Under the pieces are notes generated by a model. That model was not told the DNA's origin and did not search any database. It saw only the letters and a program-made list of their open reading frames with translations. The translations under genes and the position numbers were made by a program. Positions 25,697-33,578 of a stretch of 64,000 bases of DNA are shown in pieces. Source of the DNA: Cytobacillus sp. NCCP-133 (GTDB lineage Bacteria > Bacillota > Bacilli > Bacillales > Cytobacillaceae); assembly GCF_026011715.1 (NCBI RefSeq), contig NZ_BRVM01000014.1:40673-104672 (forward strand), read 5' to 3'. How positions within the stretch are numbered: the stretch's first letter is position 1; each line of letters starts with the position of its first letter.

Positions 25697-26563
25697 ATGT
25701 TAATAACAAAAAAACTATGCTATTCGGAGAAAATCCCTAAGTCTTTATTCAGTATGGTTGAATTACTAAACGGAGGAATGGACTTTGCTATCCTTCGGCC
25801 GTCAAGCGAGCATTATATGGGTCTTGAAAAAAGGATGGCATCACTTGAAGAGGCCTCGAGAATCTCAGGCAGAAGGTTGAATATGATTCTCGAGCTTTCC
25901 CCCTCTATTCCAAAGGATGACGATTCAGATCAAAGGCTTATGATTAGAGAAGATGTCAAAGCAGAGATTAAGTGGGGAAAAAAGGTTGGGATAAGTTATT
26001 ATTATTGTCCCAATATAAGAAATCGGGCGGATGTGCTCGAATATAAGAAGGAAATTTTGAAAGCGTATAGTAAGGACGAATGTCTGCCGATGATTTTATC
26101 GGAACTCGGCAATGCTTATAGCATAAAAAATATTATTGAAATAGTAAAAGAATCAGATGCTCTCATTGTAAATACGAATAGTCTGGAGCGTCAATTTCCA
26201 TCTAAGCAGGTTCCGCTAATCATTAATGATATTATCTTGAAATGTAATGAAAATGGAAAACCTGTTATTCTAAAAGAATATTGGGAGGATATTGATCTTG
26301 AACGGATTAATTATGAAGCTGTGGATGGTATCATTTTTGTATTGGAAAAAAACAGCCGAAAGACAATAAGCGAAGTAATAGAGATCTTTAATCGGGATTC
26401 TGCAAGGTCCAATGGCAAAACTTTAAAAACCAATCCTTCGGTGTCTCTCAGCAACTGGTCTCATGGGGTGCATCTTGCTAACCAACTAAATGCCAGGGCA
26501 ATTATTATAACTATTGAGAACAATGAAGGTGCAATTCTAACTATTTTAAAGGCTAATTCTTAA
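25697..26563 (+). CDS. Degenerate pyruvate-kinase-like protein lacking the B domain
   Basis: 288 residues that align by eye along pyruvate kinase (PK) but have lost catalytic positions. TKKLCYSEKI stands for TKIVCTIGP, FAILRPSSEH for VARLNFSHG (the active-site Arg replaced), then a jump over the whole B domain. RNRADVLEYKKEIL matches RxASDVLEIRELLE, SELGN replaces KIEN (catalytic Lys lost), and DALIVNTNSLERQFPSKQVP replaces DGLMVARGDLGVEIPxxxVP (Mg-binding RGDLG lost). VPLIINDIILKCNENGKPVI is well kept. I infer a non-catalytic PK descendant. GGAAGGAG lies 7 bp before the ATG. It pairs with the next gene. Confidence 0.72.
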   Translation: MLITKKLCYSEKIPKSLFSMVELLNGGMDFAILRPSSEHYMGLEKRMASLEEASRISGRRLNMILELSPSIPKDDDSDQRLMIREDVKAEIKWGKKVGISYYYCPNIRNRADVLEYKKEILKAYSKDECLPMILSELGNAYSIKNIIEIVKESDALIVNTNSLERQFPSKQVPLIINDIILKCNENGKPVILKEYWEDIDLERINYEAVDGIIFVLEKNSRKTISEVIEIFNRDSARSNGKTLKTNPSVSLSNWSHGVHLANQLNARAIIITIENNEGAILTILKANS

Positions 26564-26635
26564 ATTCCTATTATCCTTAATACTCCAAATAGGCAGCTTT
26601 CGCAAAAATATCAGCTTACCCGGGGAGTAGTGTCA

Positions 26636-27118
26636 GTGTATTTCGATGAAAAAATTTCAGATACAGGCATCATTGAAAGTGTAGAAGAGATTTATCAATT
26701 AAAAATAGGCGATAGGGTAATCTTTTTAAAAGGAGACAATGATATAGATGATTGGCCAGAAGTCGTGGTAATAGGTGATGTGCTAGCTAAAGGTGAAGGA
26801 ATAGGCAGCATGTTTACTACAGGCCGGGTCTTTGTCTATAACAATCTAAATTACCTGGGAACAATGGAGCGGGGAGATATTTTGGTTTTCAACAAAGAAG
26901 TCGATCAAAACCCTGATTTGATAAGGAGAGCATCAGTTATTATAACAGAAGAAAAAACTTTGAATTCATTGGCAGCTGTTTTAGGATTGAATTTAAGCAA
27001 ACCTATGATTATAGGGGTAGAAAATATAAAAAATCTCCGTTCAGGAGAAATCGTAACAGTTGATACAAATGCCGGAAAAATTTATAAAGGCGGCATCAAA
27101 ACGGCAAAGTATGCATAA
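26636..27118 (+). CDS. Degenerate PEP-utilising mobile (swivelling) domain protein
   Basis: A protein of about 160 residues resembling the phosphohistidine swivelling domain found in PEP synthase, enzyme I and at the C-terminus of Bacillus pyruvate kinases. ASVIITEEKTLNSLAAVLGL corresponds to the usual AIITEEGGLTSHAAVVGL, but the phospho-accepting His is replaced (NSLAA for TSHAA), so phosphotransfer is not expected. KPMIIGVENIKNLRSGEIVTVD and AGKIYKG match the end of the domain. The GTG at 26636 lies 8 bp after GGGGAG; a GTG at 26630 is an alternative. It sits 72 nt after the PK-like gene, with a strong terminator following. Confidence 0.75.
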   Translation: MYFDEKISDTGIIESVEEIYQLKIGDRVIFLKGDNDIDDWPEVVVIGDVLAKGEGIGSMFTTGRVFVYNNLNYLGTMERGDILVFNKEVDQNPDLIRRASVIITEEKTLNSLAAVLGLNLSKPMIIGVENIKNLRSGEIVTVDTNAGKIYKGGIKTAKYA

Positions 27119-27136
27119 ATTGTTTCAGTTAATTAA

Positions 27137-27180
27137 ATAAAGTGAAAAAGGACCCCTAATGAGGTCCTTTTTCACTTTAT
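27137..27180 (+). terminator. Terminator after the PK-like gene pair
   Basis: A perfect 18-bp stem, ATAAAGTGAAAAAGGACC with GGTCCTTTTTCACTTTAT, around an 8-nt loop. It could work in either direction. Confidence 0.88.
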
Positions 27181-27183
27181 AAG

Positions 27184-27312
27184 AAAGTACAAAAATTTTA
27201 AACGTCGATAACTATCTAGAGCAAGCAGCCTAACCCTTGAGGTCACAAGCCTGTCTAGCTGCGGCTCCTAGGGACTCTCAGGTCTAAGCTGGGCTTGCGT
27301 TTTTCTTGCTTT
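27184..27312. repeat. Intergenic repeat copy R5
   Basis: Starts AAGTACAAAAATTTTAAACG then TCGATAACTATCTAG, followed by GCAAGCAGCCTAACCCTTGA and GGTCACAAGCCTGTCTAGC, ending GGGCTTGCGTTTTTC. It shares its middle module with R1 and its left module with R6, R7 and R10. Confidence 0.75.
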
Positions 27313-27349
27313 CAACGGGCAAATAAAAATTACCAGGTGAAGCAGAAAG

Positions 27350-27508
27350 TTATTGTATGTCACTTGCTTGTTTTAACTCGCTTCGATGAATCAATTCAAT
27401 ATATTTATCATTATTTAGCTTTTTAATCTCACAATACCCGGATTCGTAAACATAAAGAACGTGATATTTTTCGTTATTATAAATAATTATATCATTCGCT
27501 TTTAACAT
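27350..27508 (-). CDS. Small protein of unknown function, 52 aa
   Basis: A 52-residue frame, MLKANDIIIYNNEKYHVLYV then YESGYCEIKKLNNDKYIELI and HRSELKQASDIQ, starting ATG 6 bp after GTAGGTG. It is the last gene of a leftward set of four after a methyltransferase. The hydrophilic, beta-strand-like pattern resembles small SH3-like or YorP-like stubs but I do not recognise it. The good ribosome binding site and the tight spacing (8 nt after the previous stop) support a real gene. Confidence 0.6.
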   Translation of the reverse strand: MLKANDIIIYNNEKYHVLYVYESGYCEIKKLNNDKYIELIHRSELKQASDIQ

Positions 27509-27516
27509 TTTATCAC

Positions 27517-27678
27517 CTACTTTATATTCAGGTCCTTTTTTACAATTGAATCTAGTGGCCGGCTGTCAGTTTTAAACCCCAAGCCATTGCATTCCGTGCA
27601 GGTTTTTAATAGAAGATTCCTTAACAAGGGAGTTTTGCCTTTGCCTTTGCATCTTGAACAAATTAATTTGATGGCCAT
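27517..27678 (-). CDS. Small zinc-ribbon-like protein, 53 aa
   Basis: A 53-residue frame with a near-perfect ribosome binding site (AAAGGAGG, 5 bp before the ATG). It contains two cysteine pairs in DnaJ-like form, CSRCKGKGK near residue 7 and CTECNGLGF near residue 32, so a small metal-binding knuckle protein is likely. It belongs to a leftward group with a methyltransferase, an 84-residue protein and a 52-residue protein. Function is unknown; the CxxCxGxG pattern suggests a zinc site rather than an enzyme. Confidence 0.75.
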   Translation of the reverse strand: MAIKLICSRCKGKGKTPLLRNLLLKTCTECNGLGFKTDSRPLDSIVKKDLNIK

Positions 27679-27697
27679 TAAATCCTCCTTTACTGAA

Positions 27698-27952
27698 TTA
27701 GTGCGTTACGCTTAATACAGGAATATCCATCGGAACTTGCAATTCATTTAATAGGTTTAATGTTTGTGCATCTTGAAATAAGATTTCCAATAAATAAGGG
27801 ATTAAATTCTCGCTTTGTATATTGCCGATGGTAGCTGTCCAGCTGTTATGCTCGTTCTTTTGGAACTTTAAAGTGTAAAAATGCCCGTCTTTAAGAATGA
27901 TAAATCTGATATCATGCTCGTTTACATATTTAATTGTAATTTCATTCTCCAA
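27698..27952 (-). CDS. Protein of unknown function, 84 aa
   Basis: An 84-residue acidic protein starting at a TTG with GGAGG 7 bp upstream (27952); a longer upstream frame overlaps the methyltransferase gene in another frame and is not real. It reads NEITIKYVNEHDIRFIILKD then GHFYTLKFQKNEHNSWTATI, with a leucine-rich C-terminal helix. I do not recognise it. It lies 25 nt after the methyltransferase stop and 19 nt before the zinc-ribbon-like gene, so the four are probably one operon. Confidence 0.65.
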   Translation of the reverse strand: MENEITIKYVNEHDIRFIILKDGHFYTLKFQKNEHNSWTATIGNIQSENLIPYLLEILFQDAQTLNLLNELQVPMDIPVLSVTH

Positions 27953-27977
27953 ATAATTACCTCCAGTTAAAGAGAAA

Positions 27978-28592
27978 TTATTTCTTACATACGGCAATCC
28001 CAATCGGGTACCGCACATCATGTTTTGGCGGTTCAACCAGGACACCTTTTTGGCCATAAAAGGCTGTATCTTGATAATCAGTAAATAGATCCCGAAATTC
28101 ATCAACTGTAAGCTGATGAACATGAAAAGGCGATCCGCAGGGCATTCCTCTGCCTTTTCCGAATGGAGTAGAAATAACCAAAACTCCACCAGGCTTTAAT
28201 AATTGATAAACATTCGATAGGAATTGTTGTTCGTCCTCAATGTGCTCGATTGTTTCAAAGGAAACGATCACATCGAAGAGCCCTAACTTTTGGGGAAGAA
28301 GTGGATTCACTGCATCTTCACAGCGATAATCAACAAGTGGGTGGTTATATCGCTTTTGCGCATATGCAAGTGTTTTGGGGTCGCAATCAATTGCAACTAT
28401 TTGTTTTATTCTCTTTTTGCCCATCTTGGCCAGCATTTGGGAACCAAATCCGGATCCACAAGCAAGATCTAGGACTCTGCCCTTTGTATAATGATTGCTA
28501 AAGTGGTATCTTGCAATGTGTTCCAAGAGCAAACCGTTTGTAGGCTTCATATAATCCGGAATCACTCTTTCTCCGGTATCTTCAATTATCAT
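27978..28592 (-). CDS. Class I SAM-dependent methyltransferase
   Basis: A 204-residue methyltransferase with the SAM-binding motif I VLDLACGSGFGSQML near residue 42, motif II acidic residue in IVAIDCDPKTLAYA, motif post-I/IV FDVIVSFETIEHIEDEQQFL, and LLKPGGVLVISTP. The methyl acceptor is unknown. An UbiE- or polysaccharide-type small-molecule methyltransferase is most similar in layout. AAAGGAGAG lies 8 bp before the ATG. It is the first gene of a leftward four-gene group with three very small genes. Confidence 0.88.
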   Translation of the reverse strand: MIIEDTGERVIPDYMKPTNGLLLEHIARYHFSNHYTKGRVLDLACGSGFGSQMLAKMGKKRIKQIVAIDCDPKTLAYAQKRYNHPLVDYRCEDAVNPLLPQKLGLFDVIVSFETIEHIEDEQQFLSNVYQLLKPGGVLVISTPFGKGRGMPCGSPFHVHQLTVDEFRDLFTDYQDTAFYGQKGVLVEPPKHDVRYPIGIAVCKK

Positions 28593-28955
28593 TGGCTTAG
28601 CTCTCCTTTTTTGCCTCCCTTACATTATTGGGAATTTCCTATTCATTATATCAAAAGAGAGGAAAGATTTGTAGGATGAGTTACATTATCGGGCTTACCA
28701 TTAATTGTATAGATATAAAAGCTATCCCTTATCTATGTAAACAAATTGTAAGAAATGTAAAACATTTTTAGATGCACTTTTTCCACTATTTATATAGTAA
28801 TAACAAGAAAAACAGCGAATGTAAGAGAAAATCATATGTATTATCGCTTACATGAGCTCTTGTCAAAAAAATATATATGGTATGATTCATTATGTTTTTG
28901 TCGGCTCGACTTTGATGAGAGTTCAAGGTCATTAAAAAAAATAAGGGGTGTTTAT
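28593..28955. other. Divergent region before SulP copy 2
   Basis: Contains the promoter region of the methyltransferase, then a long imperfect hairpin near 28819-28855 (ATGTAAG / CTTACAT), then the conserved leader hairpin copy 2. A frame reaching back from the SulP gene to 28836 crosses these hairpins and has no homologous content, so it is treated as untranslated leader. Confidence 0.5.
28908..28930 (+). ncRNA. Conserved leader hairpin, copy 2
   Basis: GACTTTGA (28908-28915), loop TGAGAGT, TCAAGGTC (28923-28930). Relative to copy 1 at 22142, the pair C-G has changed to G-C and one A-U to G-U, while the loop is identical. It lies 25 nt before the SulP TTG start. The surrounding bases CGG and a downstream AAAATA also match. 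Confidence 0.6.
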
Positions 28956-30422
28956 TTGAAAGCTCATTCTATAAAGGAACATTGGTTCGGCAATATAAAA
29001 GGTGATGTTCTTGCAGGTATTGTAGTAGCCTTGGCACTTATTCCTGAAGCAATAGCCTTTTCAATCATAGTGGGGGTTGACCCAATGGTTGGTTTATATG
29101 CCTCATTCTGTATAGCTGTTGTTATCGCAATTGTTGGTGGAAGACCTGGAATGATTTCGGGTGCAACAGGTGCTATGGCACTGCTAATGGTTACACTAGT
29201 TGCTGATCATGGTGTGCAATATCTTTTTGCTACTACAATTTTAACAGGTATTATCCAAATTTTGTTTGGGGTATTCAAGTTGGCGAAATTTATGAAATTT
29301 ATTCCCCGTGCGGTTATGATTGGATTTGTAAATGCGCTTGCAATCTTAATTTTCATGGCCCAGCTTGAGCAATTTGTTGATGCTACCTGGGTTATGTATT
29401 TAATGGTTGCCGGGGCTTTAGCTATTATCTATATTTTCCCGAGAGTAACAAAAGCTGTACCTTCACCTTTAGTAGCGATTATTGTGATTACAGTGATTGC
29501 TATTATGACAAATAGTGATGTAAAAACAGTAGGAGATATGGGGTCATTATCTACAGCTTTGCCATCATTTTTGATTCCAAATATTCCACTGAATTTTGAG
29601 ACCTTGCAAATCATCTTTCCATATGCCTTGGCATTATCGGTAGTTGGTCTCCTTGAATCATTATTAACTGCTTCTATCGTGGATGATATGACAGATTCGT
29701 CAAGCAATAAAAATAAAGAAGCAAGAGGGCAAGGGATTGCAAATATTGTGACAGGATTTTTTGGCGGAATGGCTGGCTGTGCAATGATTGGCCAATCTGT
29801 TATCAATGTAAAATCCGGCGGTAAAGGAAGACTGTCCTCCCTTGTTGCAGGAATTATATTGATATTCTTGATTCTAGCATTAGGTAAAATTGTTGTACAA
29901 ATACCAATGGCTGCACTAGTTGGTGTTATGTTCATGGTTGCTATTGGAACCTTTGACTGGTCTTCCCTTAAAGGCCTTGCAAAGGCTCCAGTCACAGATT
30001 CAATCGTTATGGTCGTTACTACTATAACGACAGTTGCAACCCATGACTTATCCAAAGGGGTATTTGCAGGTATTATCTTAAGTGCGATCTTCTTTGTTGC
30101 TAAAATCTCTAAAGTGCATGTTACATCACGGGTTGAGGGAGAAAAGAAAATTTATGCTGTTACAGGCCAGGTTTTCTTCGCTTCTGTAGAAGAACTTGTA
30201 GCTGCATTTGATTTTAACAATGATGTAAAAGAAGTGGAAATTGACTTTTCTCAGGCGCATATCTGGGATGACTCGGGTGTCGCTGCTATAGATAAAATTG
30301 TGTTAAAACTAAGGGATAATGGTGTATTAGTCCGCTTAGCGGGATTAAATGCGCCAAGTTCAAATTTAATAGAACGACTGGCTGTTCACCGCAGACCTGG
30401 CGCAAAGTTATCGGGGCATTAA
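28956..30422 (+). CDS. SulP-family anion transporter with STAS domain, copy 2
   Basis: 488 residues, very similar along its length to copy 1 ([20 protein letters not shown]..., [50 protein letters not shown]) with a C-terminal STAS domain ([24 protein letters not shown]). The start is TTG at 28956, 5 bp after AAGGGGTG, mirroring the TTG of copy 1. It lies 82 nt upstream of a UspA gene with a terminator between. The anion is not known. More AT-rich codon use than copy 1 suggests separate history since duplication. Confidence 0.92.
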   Translation: MKAHSIKEHWFGNIKGDVLAGIVVALALIPEAIAFSIIVGVDPMVGLYASFCIAVVIAIVGGRPGMISGATGAMALLMVTLVADHGVQYLFATTILTGIIQILFGVFKLAKFMKFIPRAVMIGFVNALAILIFMAQLEQFVDATWVMYLMVAGALAIIYIFPRVTKAVPSPLVAIIVITVIAIMTNSDVKTVGDMGSLSTALPSFLIPNIPLNFETLQIIFPYALALSVVGLLESLLTASIVDDMTDSSSNKNKEARGQGIANIVTGFFGGMAGCAMIGQSVINVKSGGKGRLSSLVAGIILIFLILALGKIVVQIPMAALVGVMFMVAIGTFDWSSLKGLAKAPVTDSIVMVVTTITTVATHDLSKGVFAGIILSAIFFVAKISKVHVTSRVEGEKKIYAVTGQVFFASVEELVAAFDFNNDVKEVEIDFSQAHIWDDSGVAAIDKIVLKLRDNGVLVRLAGLNAPSSNLIERLAVHRRPGAKLSGH

Positions 30423-30437
30423 AGGCCTGACTATTTC

Positions 30438-30468
30438 AAAAAAAGCACGTGTTTCACGTGCTTTTTTT
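30438..30468 (+). terminator. Terminator between SulP copy 2 and usp1
   Basis: AAAAAAGCACGTG-TTT-CACGTGCTTTTTT is a perfect 13-bp stem with T-run. It would strongly reduce readthrough from SulP into the following UspA gene. Confidence 0.9.
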
Positions 30469-30504
30469 ACAAAAGAGCTTATTTGATAAGGAGCGAATTC
30501 GATA

Positions 30505-30924
30505 TTGTTTAAAAAAATTATGCTAGCATATGATGGTTCAGAAAACTCGCTTAGGGCAGCTGAAAAGGCAGCCTTTATTGCAGAAAATACGAAAGGTGCA
30601 GAAATCACAATCGTGTATGTTATTGATGGTGCATCTTCTAAGGAAGACGTTTTACATTATTCATCCAAAGAAATCATTAATGAAAAAAGAAAAGAACGTT
30701 TAAAAAAGGTTGAAGATTACTTTAATGAAAAAGGCATTTCATTTACCCATGAAATCCTTCATGGTGAAGCAGCCCCAGCAATCGTCGACTATGCAAATTC
30801 CAATAATTTTGATTTAGTTACTGTCGGAAGCAGAGGTTTGAATGGACTTCAGGAAATGGTTTTGGGAAGTGTAAGCCATAAAGTGGCAAAACGTGTAAAA
30901 GCTCCAGTTATCATTGTAAAATAA
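30505..30924 (+). CDS. Universal stress protein (UspA), copy 1
   Basis: A 139-residue single-domain UspA protein of the ATP-binding subtype: it starts FKKIMLAYDGSENSLRAAEKA and ends with the nucleotide-binding motif GSRGLNGLQEMVLGSVSHKVAKRV (G-2x-G-9x-G-S/T). Cytosolic and probably dimeric. TTG start with AAGGAG about 11 bp upstream. It follows SulP copy 2 and precedes SulP copy 3, part of an alternating SulP/Usp arrangement. Confidence 0.92.
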   Translation: MFKKIMLAYDGSENSLRAAEKAAFIAENTKGAEITIVYVIDGASSKEDVLHYSSKEIINEKRKERLKKVEDYFNEKGISFTHEILHGEAAPAIVDYANSNNFDLVTVGSRGLNGLQEMVLGSVSHKVAKRVKAPVIIVK

Positions 30925-30929
30925 ATGGG

Positions 30930-30959
30930 AGATCCCTGAATTAGGGATCTTCTTTTTTT
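30930..30959 (+). terminator. Terminator after usp1
   Basis: AGATCCCT / AGGGATCT around a 5-nt loop, followed by TCTTTTTTT. Confidence 0.85.
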
Positions 30960-31123
30960 AGGGCTTGGACGTAATAAAAATGAAAATCCAGTTTGATTTA
31001 GCAGCTTCTGGGAATATAAAAAGCAAAGGTAAACGGTAGTTTTATGCTGAAATAAATGGTAATTTCCCTAAAGTCATTATATGCAAAATTTGTACCATAC
31101 TAATAAGAAAGGGAGGAACTAAA

Positions 31124-32572
31124 ATGGAACAAATGAGCTATAAGGATACTTGGTTAAGCAATATTAAAGGCGATTTATTAGCAGGCATCGTTGTGGCTTT
31201 AGCTTTAATTCCTGAAGCTATTGCCTTCTCAATCATTGCTGGTATTAGCCCGATGGTAGGCCTGTATGCATCTTTCACAATCGCTGTTGTTATCGCTTTT
31301 GTAGGAGGGAGACCCGGTATGATTTCCGGGGCGACAGGGGCAATGGCCTTGCTGTTTATCGATCTAGTGGCAGAACATGGCTTGCAGTATCTGCTTGCTG
31401 CAACGATTTTAACAGGTATTTTACAAATCTTGTTTGGTGTTTTCAAACTGGCCCGATACATGAAATTCATCCCCAGGTCTGTTATGGTCGGATTTGTAAA
31501 TGCATTAGCGATATTAATTTTCACTTCTCAGCTGCAGCATTTTGAAAATGAATCAGGGATTATTTATTTGCTGGTAGCTCTGACATTGGCCATAATCTAT
31601 TTGCTTCCCTTTGTAACGAAGGCTATTCCAAGCACTTTAATTGCCATTGTCATTATGACAGCCATTACGATTTATATGAATATTGGGGTCCGGACAGTAG
31701 GCGATATGGGGGCTATCTCACAAACTCTTCCGATTTTTCTGATCCCCGATATCCCTTTCAATTTTGAAACGCTGGCCATTATCTTTCCGTACTCTCTTGC
31801 ATTGGCACTAGTAGGATTGCTTGAATCCTTGCTTACTGCTGCCATTGTAGATGATATGACAGATACAGACAGTGATAAAAATACGGAGAGCAGGGGTCAG
31901 GGAATTGCAAATGTAGTAACAGGTTTTTTTGGAGGGATGGCTAGCTGTGCGATGATTGGCCAATCTGTCATCAATGTAAAATCCGGCGGCAAGGGAAGGT
32001 TATCATCCTTCTTTGCAGGTGTTTTTTTAATGTTATTAATTGTGGTGCTGGGAGATATAGTGGTAAGGATCCCGATGGCAGCCCTAGCAGGTGTCATGAT
32101 CATGGTCTCCATAAGCACGTTCGACTGGAATTCGATTAAGACTCTCCATCTTTTGCCGAAAAGCGATGCAATCGTCATGATTGTAACAGTGTTTACAGTT
32201 GTCCTAACCCATAACCTGGCTATTGGTGTCTTTACAGGTATATTACTTAGTGCCATTTTCTTTGTCTCCAAAATTTCGCAAGTGCATGTTAACACCGAAT
32301 TGGAAGGAGGGACCCGAATCTATAAAATGAAGGGACAATTATTTTTTGCTTCTGTCACTGAGTTATTAAAGAAATTTGATTATAAGGAAGATGTTCAAGT
32401 TGTCGAGCTGAACCTAAGGCGTGCTCATCTCTGGGATGATTCTGCTGTGGCTGCAATTGATAAAATCATTAATAAATTTGAGGAAAATGGGAAACAAATT
32501 ACATTAACAGGCTTAAATGAAGACAGTTCAGAACTAGTCGGCAAATTAGCGAATAAGCTTGGATCTCATTAA
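31124..32572 (+). CDS. SulP-family anion transporter with STAS domain, copy 3
   Basis: 482 residues with the same architecture as the other two copies ([44 protein letters not shown] region QVVELNLRRAHLWDDSAVAAIDKI) but more diverged in the transport domain C-terminal part (TFDWNSIKTLHLLPKSDAIVMIV). The ATG follows GGGAGGAA by 5 bp. It lacks the conserved leader hairpin of copies 1 and 2. A UspA gene starts 12 nt after its stop, so the pair is an operon; in the other SulP/Usp pair a terminator separates the genes. Confidence 0.92.
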   Translation: MEQMSYKDTWLSNIKGDLLAGIVVALALIPEAIAFSIIAGISPMVGLYASFTIAVVIAFVGGRPGMISGATGAMALLFIDLVAEHGLQYLLAATILTGILQILFGVFKLARYMKFIPRSVMVGFVNALAILIFTSQLQHFENESGIIYLLVALTLAIIYLLPFVTKAIPSTLIAIVIMTAITIYMNIGVRTVGDMGAISQTLPIFLIPDIPFNFETLAIIFPYSLALALVGLLESLLTAAIVDDMTDTDSDKNTESRGQGIANVVTGFFGGMASCAMIGQSVINVKSGGKGRLSSFFAGVFLMLLIVVLGDIVVRIPMAALAGVMIMVSISTFDWNSIKTLHLLPKSDAIVMIVTVFTVVLTHNLAIGVFTGILLSAIFFVSKISQVHVNTELEGGTRIYKMKGQLFFASVTELLKKFDYKEDVQVVELNLRRAHLWDDSAVAAIDKIINKFEENGKQITLTGLNEDSSELVGKLANKLGSH

Positions 32573-32584
32573 GGCGGTGGAGAA

Positions 32585-33004
32585 ATGTATAAAAAGATTT
32601 TATTGGCAACGGATGGTTCAGAGCATTCCCGAAGAGCTGCAGAGCATGCCATTGCAATGGCGAAATGTACGGGTGGCTCCAAAATTGAAATTGTGTATGT
32701 GATTGATGATGACAACGCAAAGTCGGATGTTCTGCAAAATTGGAATAAAGCAGACTTAGGGGATAAAAGAAAAGACAGAATTAAGTTTGCGGAACAACAG
32801 GCAAAGGAAGCGGAAGTTCCTTATGAAATAAAGACACTTCATGGTGAACCTGGCCATGCTATTGTAGAATATACCAACAAAAATAATATGGATGTAGTAG
32901 TAATCGGAAGCAGAGGTCTGAATGTCCTTCAGGAACTTGTTCTGGGAAGTGTCAGCCATAAAGTGGCAAAAATGGCTAATTGTCCGGTTTTGATTGTCAA
33001 ATAA
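32585..33004 (+). CDS. Universal stress protein (UspA), copy 2
   Basis: 139 residues, YKKILLATDGSEHSRRAAEHA at the start and GSRGLNVLQELVLGSVSHKVAKM at the nucleotide-binding end. GGTGGAGA precedes the ATG. It is cotranscribed with SulP copy 3. The close physical link suggests the stress protein modulates or reports on transporter activity, possibly through its ATP-binding state (inference). Confidence 0.92.
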   Translation: MYKKILLATDGSEHSRRAAEHAIAMAKCTGGSKIEIVYVIDDDNAKSDVLQNWNKADLGDKRKDRIKFAEQQAKEAEVPYEIKTLHGEPGHAIVEYTNKNNMDVVVIGSRGLNVLQELVLGSVSHKVAKMANCPVLIVK

Positions 33005-33037
33005 GAAATGGTGCATCATGTACCATTTCTTTTTTTA
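33003..33037 (+). terminator. Terminator after the SulP3-usp2 operon
   Basis: AAGAAATGGT / ACCATTTCTT around a 9-nt loop, followed by TTTTTTT. It begins at the stop codon. Confidence 0.88.
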
Positions 33038-33066
33038 GGAAAATTAATTTAAATATTCAATAAATG

Positions 33067-33096
33067 ATTTGAAAGCGCTTTAATTTAGGGTATCAT
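33067..33096 (+). promoter_or_regulatory. usp3 promoter with a cre-like site
   Basis: TTGAAA and TATCAT, 16 bp apart, give a sigma-A-like promoter. TGAAAGCGCTTTAA (33070-33083) over the -35 matches the CcpA cre consensus except at one position. GGGTAT at 33088-33093 also fits a sigma-B -10, with a poor -35 (ATTTGA) 14 bp upstream. Which is used cannot be decided from sequence. Confidence 0.45.
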
Positions 33097-33116
33097 TAAA
33101 CTAGGGGGGGAGAAGT

Positions 33117-33536
33117 ATGTTTAAGAAAATTCTTTTGGCTTTCGATGGTTCAGAGCATTCTTTTCGTACAGTTGCAAAAGCGATTGATATAGCTAAGCTA
33201 ACCCAAGATTCAAAGGTGGAAGTTTTATATGTCTTATCAGATGAAACATCTAAAAGCGAGGTAATAAATTTATGGGAAGCCGAAGGGATAAAGGAAGACC
33301 GTTTGGAAAGGTTTAAGCTGGCTGAGGAAGCTGCTGCACAAAACGGCATAGATTATGAAATCAAGTTTTTGAGGGGGGAGCCTGAAGAAAAGATCGTTCA
33401 ATATGCCAATGAAAATAGCATAGATATGATCATTATGGGTTCAAGAGGCTTAAATCCTTTTCAAAGCATGATCCTAGGCAGTGTAAGCCATAAAGTAATG
33501 AAAAGAGCAACATGCCCAGTCATGGTTGTGAAATAA
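33117..33536 (+). CDS. Universal stress protein (UspA), copy 3
   Basis: 139 residues; FKKILLAFDGSEHSFRTVAKA at the start and GSRGLNPFQSMILGSVSHKVMKR in the nucleotide-binding motif. It is the most diverged of the four (VEVLYVLSDETSKSEV in place of the IVYVIDG segment). GGGGGGAG precedes the ATG by about 5 bp. It has its own promoter and terminator and stands between the SulP3-usp2 operon and helD. Confidence 0.9.
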   Translation: MFKKILLAFDGSEHSFRTVAKAIDIAKLTQDSKVEVLYVLSDETSKSEVINLWEAEGIKEDRLERFKLAEEAAAQNGIDYEIKFLRGEPEEKIVQYANENSIDMIIMGSRGLNPFQSMILGSVSHKVMKRATCPVMVVK

Positions 33537-33552
33537 TCAAAAATTCCTTAGT

Positions 33553-33578
33553 AAGGCGTCTTATGGACGCTTTTTCTT
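33553..33578 (+). terminator. Terminator after usp3
   Basis: AAGGCGTC / GACGCTTT (one G-U) around TTATG, then TTTC. A short but plausible terminator. Confidence 0.7.

Noticed and set aside
27953..28189. Long N-terminal part of the 84-residue minus-strand gene
   Set aside because: It overlaps the methyltransferase gene in another frame and is out-of-frame noise; the TTG at 27952 has GGAGG.
28836..28955. Upstream extension of SulP copy 2
   Set aside because: It runs through two hairpins, including the conserved leader hairpin; TTG at 28956 has AAGGGGTG and matches the start of copy 1.
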